This document shows, piece after piece, positions 36,113 to 43,421 of a stretch of DNA of 43,421 nucleotides; position 1 is the first letter of the stretch; each line of letters opens with the position of its first letter. The position numbers and the translations under genes are program-made. Below the pieces are notes generated by a model. It did no database searches, was not told the origin of the DNA, and saw nothing but the letters and a program-made list of their open reading frames with translations. The DNA is from Limnothrix sp. RL_2_0 (lineage in GTDB: Bacteria; Cyanobacteriota; Cyanobacteriia; Cyanobacteriales; MRBY01): positions 7,945 through 51,365 of the forward strand of contig JAAUPR010000017.1 of NCBI GenBank assembly GCA_012033055.1. Reading direction: 5' to 3'.

Positions 36113-37813
36113 ATGCCATCAGATCAATTTTCGACTCAGGGTTTGGATAACGCCGAAGCTCGTCTGCAACAAATAAGCGCTGATTTAGATCACCTTAGGC
36201 AGAACCTAACCTCCCAACTTCAAGGGGAAGTGCAACAGCTCCAACAGCATAAATCCGAACTCCAACAGGAAATTCAGACCCTCGAAGCTCAGCGGCGATC
36301 GCTCATGCAGCAGATGGCACCGACCCTCGTCAGTGAACTAAAGAGCATCCTTAAAAAGCAAGGGGCCGCCAGCAACCAGATCAACGGCAGCACCCAAGAC
36401 ATCACAGCCTACGGCAACAACGCCAATCGGCTCATCGCTGACCTAGACAGCACCTTCCGGACAACATTTAAAACACTCCAGCTCGACCTCAACAGCTACC
36501 ATAGCTCCCTGTCCCAGCAGCTCAGTCAGATGTATACCCTAGAGCAGCAGGGCGAAGCGATCCTCGATGCCTTGGTCAACCGACTCAAAGAAGAATTGCA
36601 CGAACGGCAACAGCCAACCATTGCTCCCCCATCAATTATTCAACAAACGATGCCAGCGTCTACCACGACAGACTATGGCTATCAACAAAACCAAATTATT
36701 CAAGACAACCATGGCCCCCTCAACGGCGGAGCCTCTCTCCCAGAAAAGGAAGTCTACACCCCAACCCTAGGAGAAAACGCCAAGAAAAAAGAAATCACCT
36801 TCTCCAAGTCCCAGCTCGGACTAATGTTGATTTTATTTTCTTCATTAATTCTGTCCCTACAAAATGTCGTCATCAGCATTATTCTTAACCAAAGCTCGAT
36901 TTTCGGCTTGATTAAAACAGGCGGCTACATCTCACCGGGTATCGGCAATTCACTACTCATCCTTTTTCTTAGGATGGTTTTTGTGGTGCCAGCCATGTGT
37001 CTCATTGCCCGATCACTTCACCCTTCGAGTTTTAAGGACATTGAGAAATTCATTCAAACCAAAGATTGGATGCTGTTCCTCAAGGCGGCGGGTAGTGGTT
37101 TTGCGCTGTTCTTGTCCCAAGTATTGATTTATACAGCCCTTGGCCCTTTGTCGCCGGGGGTCGCCATTACGATCTTCTTTATCTTCCCTATTGTGACTTT
37201 GCTTTTAGCTTGGTTCGTCTTTGGGGAGCGGCCAACTAATGTACGGTGGTTGGTGGCTTTTTTGGTGGTTTTCGGGGTGGCACTGATTTCGGCTCCTTCT
37301 GGCTCATCTCAGCTCAACTTTCCCCTCGGTAGTGTGTTGGCGGCGATTTTTTCTGGGGTCTCTTTTGCGGCTTATATCTTGTTGACCCAAGCTTGTTCGA
37401 AAAAAATTCACCCTGTGCCATTTAGTGTGATCAACTTCGGTACCATTTTTGTCTTCTCGGCAATTAGCTTATTACTGACGTTTACGCCGCTTTTGCCTGA
37501 TTCTTGGGCGGTTGATGTGGCTCCGGGCAAAGGGTTTAGTGTGTTACTCAGTGGCATCATCTTGGGCGTACTGACGTTGCTGAGTTACCTATCGAACAAT
37601 ATCGGCATTAGTTATATCGGTGCGGCAATCTCATCAATTTTTGGGGCAACAGGGCCTGTACTCACATCATTACTGTCGCTCATTGTGATTGGCAAAACCC
37701 TGACTGGACAGCAGGTTGGCGGAATGTTGGTTGTCACAATTGGGGTGTTGGCGTTAAACCTCGAACGGATGTTTGGGGCGAAGGCGAAGGCCAAGCAGAA
37801 ATCGTCGGCTTAA
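36113..37813 (+). CDS. DMT (EamA-type) transporter with N-terminal coiled coil
   Basis: This 566-residue protein has a coiled coil at about 10-75 (LQQHKSELQQEIQTLEAQRR). A further helical stretch runs to about 170, then a Gln/Pro-rich linker to about 230. About ten membrane helices follow (LGLMLILFSSLILSLQNVVI, SPGVAITIFFIFPIVTLLLA, IISA-type GVALISAPSGSS, ISYIGAAISSIFGATGPVLT). They form two EamA halves. Plain DMT exporters have about 300 residues, so the 230-residue cytoplasmic extension is unusual. The substrate is unknown. The extension may bind a cytoplasmic or cell-envelope partner. Confidence 0.85.
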   Translation: MPSDQFSTQGLDNAEARLQQISADLDHLRQNLTSQLQGEVQQLQQHKSELQQEIQTLEAQRRSLMQQMAPTLVSELKSILKKQGAASNQINGSTQDITAYGNNANRLIADLDSTFRTTFKTLQLDLNSYHSSLSQQLSQMYTLEQQGEAILDALVNRLKEELHERQQPTIAPPSIIQQTMPASTTTDYGYQQNQIIQDNHGPLNGGASLPEKEVYTPTLGENAKKKEITFSKSQLGLMLILFSSLILSLQNVVISIILNQSSIFGLIKTGGYISPGIGNSLLILFLRMVFVVPAMCLIARSLHPSSFKDIEKFIQTKDWMLFLKAAGSGFALFLSQVLIYTALGPLSPGVAITIFFIFPIVTLLLAWFVFGERPTNVRWLVAFLVVFGVALISAPSGSSQLNFPLGSVLAAIFSGVSFAAYILLTQACSKKIHPVPFSVINFGTIFVFSAISLLLTFTPLLPDSWAVDVAPGKGFSVLLSGIILGVLTLLSYLSNNIGISYIGAAISSIFGATGPVLTSLLSLIVIGKTLTGQQVGGMLVVTIGVLALNLERMFGAKAKAKQKSSA

Positions 37814-37818
37814 CTGCC

Positions 37819-37846
37819 TTGCAAAAATGGTATGTTCTGCTACACT
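37819..37846 (+). promoter_or_regulatory. Candidate promoter of a small RNA
   Basis: TTGCAA (37819-37824) and TACACT (37841-37846) are 16 bases apart. A TG one base upstream of the -10 box makes it an extended -10 type. It starts 5 bases after the DMT stop codon. Transcription would begin near 37853. Confidence 0.45.
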
Positions 37847-37852
37847 ATGCGT

Positions 37853-37968
37853 TGTGTAAAGAAATATTTCTGACTTACGTGCTGGGAACGCGGGGTTTGA
37901 AGTTTATTCGATGCAAACAGAACAACAACAAGCTTGAGTCATGCCAGCGATCGCCTCGCTGGTTTTTT
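37853..37968 (+). ncRNA. Candidate small RNA of about 116 nt between the DMT gene and ycf51
   Basis: A plausible extended -10 promoter lies just upstream and a clean terminator ends the unit. No substantial frame lies inside; the only ATG frame is 8 codons (37911-37937, MQTEQQQA). It could be a free small RNA, or a short leader cut off before ycf51. I do not recognise a known family such as Yfr1, PsrR1, IsaR1 or 6S. Start position is inferred from the promoter. Confidence 0.4.
37944..37968 (+). terminator. Rho-independent terminator built on a HIP1 octamer
   Basis: CCAGCGA (37944-37950) pairs perfectly with TCGCTGG (37956-37962) around a TCGCC loop, followed by six T. The stem contains the HIP1 sequence. 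It lies 130 bases after the DMT stop and 90 bases before ycf51. Confidence 0.88.
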
Positions 37969-38059
37969 ATTGGGTCTATTTCCGGGATAATGGAAACCAC
38001 TTTTGCTTTTTTTAATATTGCTTTTTTTAAAACGGACTTTTGACTAGTTATTGGACATT

Positions 38060-38581
38060 ATGGAAAATTTGAATTTTGCCCTATTTACGGAGTGGTCTGC
38101 CTATGCGACCCTTTTTTTTGGTGTTTGGGCGATCGCCGCATTTCTTTTTAAATGGGGAATCCGTTTCCGGCTTGTGGGTACAACGGGTTTTATGGTCGTG
38201 CTGACCATTGGTCTGTTTGGCCTGAGCTTGGGGCTATTTAGACATAGCGTGATTCCGGGGGCTGTGCGCTATACCTTGGTTTACGATAATGCTGCCAATA
38301 TGACTGTTGTTGCCGTTAAGCCAGACATCACTTCAACGGAAGTGGAAGCGACCCTGCGCCAAGCAGCAGATGATCTGTTTGCTTATGGTCGTGTTGGCAG
38401 AGCAGGCGATCGCTTTACCGTGCGTTTACGTACTGTTATTCATCCAGAACCCGGTGTGTCTGAGCCTCTCTATCTCGGTCAGGTGCGTCGCTCTATCTCG
38501 GCGCGGGATGATGCGGAGTTGGATATTCAAATTGACCAAAACAATTTAGCGAAGCTCCCTCCACGGGAATCTATTAGTTAA
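38060..38581 (+). CDS. ycf51: Ycf51 family protein (DUF2518)
   Basis: From the ATG at 38060 the protein has 173 residues. It has two membrane helices near the N-terminus (YATLFFGVWAIAAFLF and TTGFMVVLTIGLFGLSLGLF). A soluble domain follows (VIPGAVRYTLVYDNAANMTV, AVKPDITSTEVEATLRQAAD, YGRVGRAGDRFTVRLRTVIH, LGQVRRSISARDDAELDIQI). This is the Ycf51 pattern, found in cyanobacteria and some plastids. The function is unknown. A TTG three codons upstream is an unlikely start. Confidence 0.88.
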   Translation: MENLNFALFTEWSAYATLFFGVWAIAAFLFKWGIRFRLVGTTGFMVVLTIGLFGLSLGLFRHSVIPGAVRYTLVYDNAANMTVVAVKPDITSTEVEATLRQAADDLFAYGRVGRAGDRFTVRLRTVIHPEPGVSEPLYLGQVRRSISARDDAELDIQIDQNNLAKLPPRESIS

Positions 38582-38635
38582 GATTCGGATAGTCCGGTAA
38601 TCGGCGAATCTTACTCTTTACTGCTCTCGATAACG

Positions 38636-39778
38636 ATGACGACTTCTAGTTCCCAGTCTGCTGCACCTCTGCAAATTCTCGCTGCTCCTGCCCAAGTACT
38701 CAAGGGAGATGATGCCCTCGCTCAATCGGGTCAGGCGATCGCCCGGTGGGGTAAGCGGTCAATCGTGGTGGGCGGGGAACGAACCCTTGCAGTAGTGGAT
38801 CCCATCCTTAAGGAAATCTGCCAACAATACGGCCTGACCGCTGAAGCAGTCCTCTACAGTCCCGACTGTTCCGAGGCAGCGTTAAAACGGCTCAACAAAA
38901 AATTCAAGGCTCACAAAGGAGATTTTGTAATTGGTGTTGGCGGTGGTAAAGCCTTGGACACAGCAAAATTATTAGCCCACCAGCAGCAATGCCCCATCGT
39001 CACCATCCCTACCTCTGCGGCTACCTGTGCAGCATGGACAGCTTTATCCAATATCTATTCCGACCAAGGGGCTTTCCAATACGATGTCAGCCTTGACCGT
39101 TGCCCTGAACTTTTAATCCTTGACTATTGCCTTCTGAAAACTGCACCATCCCGTACCCTTGTTGCTGGCATTGGGGATGCGATCGCCAAATGGTATGAAG
39201 CCTCTGTGAGCAGTGGGTTTTCTTCTGATACCCTGACCATCGCCGCCGTCCAAGAAGCTCGGATTCTGCGGGATATCCTCCTACAAAAATCAGCACAGGC
39301 GATCGCCGACCCAGACAGCACCGCATGGCGCGAAGTCGTTGACGCAACCGTGTTACTCGCAGGTGTTATTGGGGGTCTCGGTGGCGCAAACTGTCGTACC
39401 GTTGCCGCCCACGCCGTTCACAATGGATTAACCCACCTTACCGAAGCCCACAGCATTCTCCATGGCGAAAAAGTCGCTTACGGCATCCTCGTACAACTCC
39501 GCCTAGAAGAACTATGCCTCGGGAGTCAACTCGCCAGTACAGCCCGTCACCAACTCCTCAGTTTCTATCAGGCGATCGGCCTACCAAAAAATCTCACCGA
39601 TCTAGGCTTAGCCAACATTACCCTCCAACAACTACAACAAGTCGCCGATCTAACCTGCCAGCCCCAATCCGATATTCACCGCCTCCCCTTCACTGTGCTA
39701 CCAGAGCAATTAATGGCCGCCATGGTTTCCACCCAAGTTTTACCGGAGAGAACCAAAGAAACAGCCAGCACAACCTGA
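38636..39778 (+). CDS. Iron-containing alcohol dehydrogenase family, glycerol-dehydrogenase-like
   Basis: This 380-residue NAD(P)-dependent oxidoreductase has the nucleotide-binding GVGGGKALDTAKLLAH at about 100-115 and IPTSAATCAAWTALS after it. Metal ligands fit Asp181 (AGIGDAIAKWYEA), a His in AAHAVHNGLT (259 or 262) and His276 (SILHGEKVAYG). The set matches glycerol dehydrogenase (GldA) more than other family members. The true substrate, glycerol or another polyol or ketone, cannot be told. The start ATG is 54 bases after ycf51. Confidence 0.88.
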   Translation: MTTSSSQSAAPLQILAAPAQVLKGDDALAQSGQAIARWGKRSIVVGGERTLAVVDPILKEICQQYGLTAEAVLYSPDCSEAALKRLNKKFKAHKGDFVIGVGGGKALDTAKLLAHQQQCPIVTIPTSAATCAAWTALSNIYSDQGAFQYDVSLDRCPELLILDYCLLKTAPSRTLVAGIGDAIAKWYEASVSSGFSSDTLTIAAVQEARILRDILLQKSAQAIADPDSTAWREVVDATVLLAGVIGGLGGANCRTVAAHAVHNGLTHLTEAHSILHGEKVAYGILVQLRLEELCLGSQLASTARHQLLSFYQAIGLPKNLTDLGLANITLQQLQQVADLTCQPQSDIHRLPFTVLPEQLMAAMVSTQVLPERTKETASTT

Positions 39779-39998
39779 CTGATTCCCACTCAACCCAAGC
39801 CCACAAAAAACAGTTTCCAAACACCTCTCCCACGGTGAACCAAGTCTATCCCTCGCAATTCTCCAAAATCCCCAAAAAATTATTCCCATTGCCATAAAAC
39901 CGGAGATTTGTGGTCAAAATCCTACAGTACGGGAATCATAGCTAGGGTATAAACTGGATAGCAGATCGCTTTGGCCAGGTAGACCCGTCCCACCGCCC

Positions 39999-42900
39999 AT
40001 GAAATCACAAACCCTACGACCTAGAAACAAAAACGACTGGACGCGCAAACTCCTCCAAACTTTTAATCTACGCCCCGAAGAAGGGGAAAGAACCCTGTTG
40101 ATGTTTGGCTTCTACACTGCCACATCGGTAGGGTTGCTATGGATGGAGCAGACGACTACCGCGTTATTCTTGGCGGATGAAGGTGGCTTTGGGGCGTCAT
40201 GGTTACCGATCATCTACATCGTGAGCGCAGTTCTCGGTTCTGGGCTGGGTTTTTTGTACTCGTGGATGCAAAATAATTGGGCTTTACCACGGGTCTTGAT
40301 GTTCATTGTGCTGTTGATGGCGCTGCCTTTGATCCTGTTTCGGGCAGGGGTAGATCTGCAATATTTTGATGGTTTGCTGGCCCTAATCACCGTTTTTATA
40401 CTGCGGCTGTGGATGGATGCGGAGGATATTCTCAACGACCTCAACTCCCAAGTCGCGGCGAACCAGCTTTTTAATATTCGTGAGATTAAGCGAGCTTATC
40501 CCATTATTTCTAGTGGACTGCTTGTGGGGGATGTGATTTCAGGTTTTTCTTTGCCTTTATTTCTTCGGTTTGTGGGCTTGGAAAATATGCTGGTTGCAGC
40601 GGCTGGGATGATCTTGGTCGGCGGCGGCATGTTGTTTTATCTTACTCAACGTTATAAGCAGGCGTTTCCGGATACGCCGGTTAAGGATTTAGAGGATCTG
40701 GAATCGAGTTTCACAAATCGCAAAATTACGAGTTCTCTAAAAAAATATATTGTGCCTTTGTTTTTGTTCTTCGTGATGGGTGAGGTGTTATATCTCCTTG
40801 TTGAAGTGCAGTATCTAGGGGAACTGGAGATTCATTTTGATGCGGATGAGATTGCTGGTTTTCTGGGTTTATTTGCGGGCATTCTGGGTTTATTTGAGCT
40901 GTTAACGCAATGGTTTGTTTCTAGTCGGGCGGTGGAGCGGTTAGGGGTATTTGTGGCGGCGATGTTCCTGCCGGTGTCTCTGTCTTTTTTGGGTTTGGTG
41001 ACTATCCTGCTTGATAAGCGGCTATTTTTTGCGGCGTTTGATAGTGCGCAGATTTTGTTTTTTAGTGCGATTACGCTGCGCTTTTTTGATGAGTTGTTGC
41101 GATATACGCTCATTGCAGGGATTGAGCCATTTTTGTTTCAGCCGTTGCCTTCGGAGATCCGTAGTTCGATTCAGACTTGGGTGCAGGGTATTGCGGAGCC
41201 TTTTACGACAGGTGTTACGGGGGCTGGGCTATTGGGGGCGATCGCCGTTATTAATGTCATTTTTAAAGATGCGAGTGATGAAACCCTCAGGCAAATTCAG
41301 GGCAGTATTTTTGTGGGGGCGATCGTCTTTTTCTCGATTATTTGGGCGACGAGTGCGTGGTTTTTACGGTCTAGCTATGTCAATTTGTTGGTACAAGGGG
41401 CAGAACAAGGCCGTCTTGGCTTCAATAATGTCGATCTCAATGCCTTTAAACGGGCGGTGGTACAAGCTCTGGAAGAACGCAAAACTGAAAGCGATCGCCG
41501 ATCTTGTATTCAACTACTCGACCGCATTGATCCGATGAATCTCTCGGAAGTTCTCGCGCCGATGCTCCATCAATTCACCCCTAGTTTGCAGCGTCAGAGC
41601 CTAGAATCTATGCTGCGATCGCCCAACCCTACCTATCGCACCCAAGTCCAAAACCTGATCGAACAGAAGCCACCCCTTGACGTTTTAGCCCTTGCCTTAC
41701 GCTATCTCTGGCTGTGTGAACCAAATCTTGATGCCCAAACCCTTAAACCCTACCTCAACGAGCGCGTCGATCCCCTCGTGCGCAGTACCGCAGCAAATCT
41801 GATCATCCAGCGGGGCAGCACCATGGAGCAGCGGGAAGCCACCTACGCCCTCGAAGAAATGCTCAACTCCTCCAAAGAGCGGGAACGTACCATTGGCGTA
41901 CAAGCCTTACCGGACGCCGTCCATTCAACCCTTGTCCACACCTACATTCCAGAACTACTCCAAGACGAATCAGCCAAAGTTCGTTGTGCCCTACTAGGAG
42001 TTATTGCCGAGAAAAAGCTCAGTGAATATTACGGCTCTCTGGTCAAAGGACTGTACTTTAGTTCCACCCGTGAAGCCGCGAAAACAGCCCTCACTTCCCT
42101 CGGCAATGAAGCTGCCCCTCTCCTCATTACAGTGTCAGAGGATCTACGCCAAAGCGAGTTCACAAGACAGCAAGTCTGGTCTGTGATGGCTGATATCGGT
42201 ACACCAGAATTAATGAATGCTTTGATCCAACGTTTGCTGGGGAGTTGGGGGATTGACCGCCGTAATTTGCTGCGGATCATCATCAAAATGCCCGTTGAGC
42301 AAGGCATTGAACCAGCATTGGAACAACTGGGTCGCACGGGAGTAGAAACCTTAATTGAGCAAGAGCTATTAGCCCTCGGACAACTATATGGGGCATCCCA
42401 AGAGCTGGGTCAACTCCAGTCGGAAGGGGAAGAACTGAAACTCTTGCTGGGGGCTTTGGAAGGCGCTAAAGAGGATGTGTTTGAACGGTGTTTCTTACTC
42501 ATGAAGCTGCTGTACTCCCTAAGTGCCATGCAGGCGGCAATTTTAAATCTAAATTCGGACTCCCAATCCAGTATTGCCCTTGGTCTGGAAATTTTAGACA
42601 ATATGCTGGATTTACCCCAAAAGCGTTTGTTCCTAGAGCTGTTTGATACGGGCATGAAAACGCCATTAAAAAAACTTACGGTTCTCGAAGAGGTCGTTCC
42701 CTATGTACCGATGGCATCACCGGGCGATCGCCTACGCCATTTAGTCAGTTTGCGCCACTTCCTCTCCCCATGGTGTCTAGCCTGCTGTTTTCATTTAGCA
42801 CGGGCACAACATTGGAGCGTCCGCCAAGAAGCCGTTTTAGTGTGTTTGCAACATCCCAATAGCTTTGTGCGGGAAGCCGTTTTGGCCTATCTCAAGGAAG

Positions 42901-43010
42901 CCAGTCCCCGTATTTGCCTAGAGCTTTTACCCACCCTCCGCAACGATCCAAACTCCATTGTCCATGCTCAAGTAGAGCAATTAAGTTTAGAATTGGGTGC
43001 TTTGGGTTAA
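39999..43010 (+). CDS. Large membrane protein: MFS/nucleotide-translocase-like domain fused to HEAT repeats
   Basis: This 1003-residue protein has about 12 membrane helices over residues 30-460 (GLLWMEQTTTALFLADEGG, WLPIIYIVSAVLGSGLGFLY, FLFFVMGEVLYLLVEVQYLG, TTGVTGAGLLGAIAVINVIF). They resemble MFS or ADP/ATP translocase-type proteins. From about 470 the protein is soluble and built of HEAT-like helical repeats (LNERVDPLVRSTAANLIIQR, LLQDESAKVRCALLGVIAEK, RQEAVLVCLQHPNSFVREAV). These usually bind proteins. Transport function is not shown. A cyclic-nucleotide-binding gene follows 36 bases later on the same strand and may work with it. Confidence 0.85.
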   Translation: MKSQTLRPRNKNDWTRKLLQTFNLRPEEGERTLLMFGFYTATSVGLLWMEQTTTALFLADEGGFGASWLPIIYIVSAVLGSGLGFLYSWMQNNWALPRVLMFIVLLMALPLILFRAGVDLQYFDGLLALITVFILRLWMDAEDILNDLNSQVAANQLFNIREIKRAYPIISSGLLVGDVISGFSLPLFLRFVGLENMLVAAAGMILVGGGMLFYLTQRYKQAFPDTPVKDLEDLESSFTNRKITSSLKKYIVPLFLFFVMGEVLYLLVEVQYLGELEIHFDADEIAGFLGLFAGILGLFELLTQWFVSSRAVERLGVFVAAMFLPVSLSFLGLVTILLDKRLFFAAFDSAQILFFSAITLRFFDELLRYTLIAGIEPFLFQPLPSEIRSSIQTWVQGIAEPFTTGVTGAGLLGAIAVINVIFKDASDETLRQIQGSIFVGAIVFFSIIWATSAWFLRSSYVNLLVQGAEQGRLGFNNVDLNAFKRAVVQALEERKTESDRRSCIQLLDRIDPMNLSEVLAPMLHQFTPSLQRQSLESMLRSPNPTYRTQVQNLIEQKPPLDVLALALRYLWLCEPNLDAQTLKPYLNERVDPLVRSTAANLIIQRGSTMEQREATYALEEMLNSSKERERTIGVQALPDAVHSTLVHTYIPELLQDESAKVRCALLGVIAEKKLSEYYGSLVKGLYFSSTREAAKTALTSLGNEAAPLLITVSEDLRQSEFTRQQVWSVMADIGTPELMNALIQRLLGSWGIDRRNLLRIIIKMPVEQGIEPALEQLGRTGVETLIEQELLALGQLYGASQELGQLQSEGEELKLLLGALEGAKEDVFERCFLLMKLLYSLSAMQAAILNLNSDSQSSIALGLEILDNMLDLPQKRLFLELFDTGMKTPLKKLTVLEEVVPYVPMASPGDRLRHLVSLRHFLSPWCLACCFHLARAQHWSVRQEAVLVCLQHPNSFVREAVLAYLKEASPRICLELLPTLRNDPNSIVHAQVEQLSLELGALG

Positions 43011-43046
43011 TGTTTTAGTAATGCACGACCCCGCCATCTGTAAGCA

Positions 43047-43421
43047 ATGTTAAGTAGTTTTGATCGCTTATTATTTATTCGACGCGTTTCCATCTTTCAG
43101 GAGTTGCGGGACGAGTTTCTCGTCAAACTGGCTTCGGTGATGGACGAACTATCTTTTCCTGCTAGCCACACGATCTTTCAGCAGGGGGAAGAAGGGCGAT
43201 CGCTGTACATTGTGGTGTCCGGGAGAGTCCGGGTACACCTTGGCGACCAAGACCTTGTGCAATTAGATAAAGGATCAATCTTTGGGGAAATGGCGCTATT
43301 TGACGCTGAACCCCGTTCCGCATCGGTAACCACCCTCGAAAAATGTGATTGCCTCACCCTTAACCAGCTACAGCTCATCGATGCCATTGAAGAGACGCCA
43401 GAGATTGCGGTGAATGTCACC
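43047..43421 (+). CDS. Cyclic-nucleotide-binding domain protein, N-terminal 125 residues (runs off the right edge)
   Basis: The frame from the ATG at 43047 stays open to the edge. It starts MLSSFDRLLFIRRVSIFQEL. It then shows a CAP/CRP-type sensor domain: SHTIFQQGEEGRSLYIVVSG, RVRVHLGDQDLVQL, GSIFGEMALFDAEPRSASV and LTLNQLQLIDAIEE. The GEMALFDAEPRSASV stretch is the phosphate-binding cassette, with the expected Glu and Arg for cAMP or cGMP binding. Whether a DNA-binding, HEAT or transporter domain follows is outside the window. Confidence 0.88.
   Translation, partial: MLSSFDRLLFIRRVSIFQELRDEFLVKLASVMDELSFPASHTIFQQGEEGRSLYIVVSGRVRVHLGDQDLVQLDKGSIFGEMALFDAEPRSASVTTLEKCDCLTLNQLQLIDAIEETPEIAVNVT

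Noticed and set aside
37819-38043. A 74-codon frame starting with TTG after the DMT gene
   Set aside because: Its start lies on the candidate -35 box and it reads through a clear terminator.

Overview
The window is ordinary core chromosome of a cyanobacterium. The evidence is psaD (photosystem I), a ycf51 gene, a TLP40-like thylakoid-lumen cyclophilin, a LabA/NYN gene, a HetZ-like gene, the psaD-trpE neighbourhood, and dozens of copies of the cyanobacterial octamer HIP1 (GCGATCGC). Base composition looks close to even. I see no phage, insertion sequence, CRISPR array or island, so nothing suggests a transferred accessory system. I cannot name the species; gene content fits a unicellular or simple filamentous marine or freshwater lineage.

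Layout. 1-6.1 kb: an unrecognised gene running off the left edge, an EVE-domain protein, an ABC-class ATPase, then a + strand run of universal stress protein, coaE, a small conserved protein, a two-helix membrane protein and 4-hydroxyphenylpyruvate dioxygenase. 6.2-15.3 kb, all on the - strand: mnmA, a TPR protein, lptC, a labA-like gene, metG, a YggT protein, ilvN and an alpha/beta hydrolase. 15.5-18.9 kb (+): infC, a zinc-ribbon/kinase-like/PP2C protein and a glycosyltransferase coupled by TAATG. 18.9-21.4 kb (-): a HetZ-like gene and a GspE/PilB N-terminal-type protein without an ATPase domain. 21.5-24.8 kb (+): a GAF hybrid histidine kinase and gap1. 25.1-27.6 kb (-): moaC, a 2TM protein, DUF3181, tsaE and DUF2993. 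27.6-31.4 kb: tRNA-Arg(ACG), a cyclophilin, a DUF5684 protein and a Na+/H+ antiporter. 31.4-35.8 kb (-): a thioredoxin/TPR protein, a potC-type permease, psaD, trpE and a possible 31-residue membrane peptide. 36.1-43.4 kb (+): a coiled-coil DMT transporter, a candidate small RNA, ycf51, an iron-containing alcohol dehydrogenase, a 1003-residue transporter/HEAT protein and the start of a cyclic-nucleotide-binding protein.

The strongest unexpected signal is a set of eight single-base losses in six conserved genes (usp, a membrane protein, labA-like, hetZ-like twice, moaC, potC twice). Putting one base back at each point restores a full-length reading frame. Four lie directly beside a HIP1 octamer, always placeable as a missing G just 5' of GCGATCGC on the + strand. 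The other four are in short homopolymers. Essential-type genes and one-directional errors make uncorrected consensus error, perhaps linked to methylated HIP1 sites, more likely than real gene decay. These genes should be read as probably intact in the organism.

Secondary leads are four perfect 15-bp tandem repeats behind trpE, a possible 31-residue single-helix peptide beside them, a promoter-to-terminator unit near 37.9 kb that looks like a small RNA, spaced TTACA-like repeats upstream of psaD, and unusual domain fusions in the PP2C, DMT and HEAT proteins.
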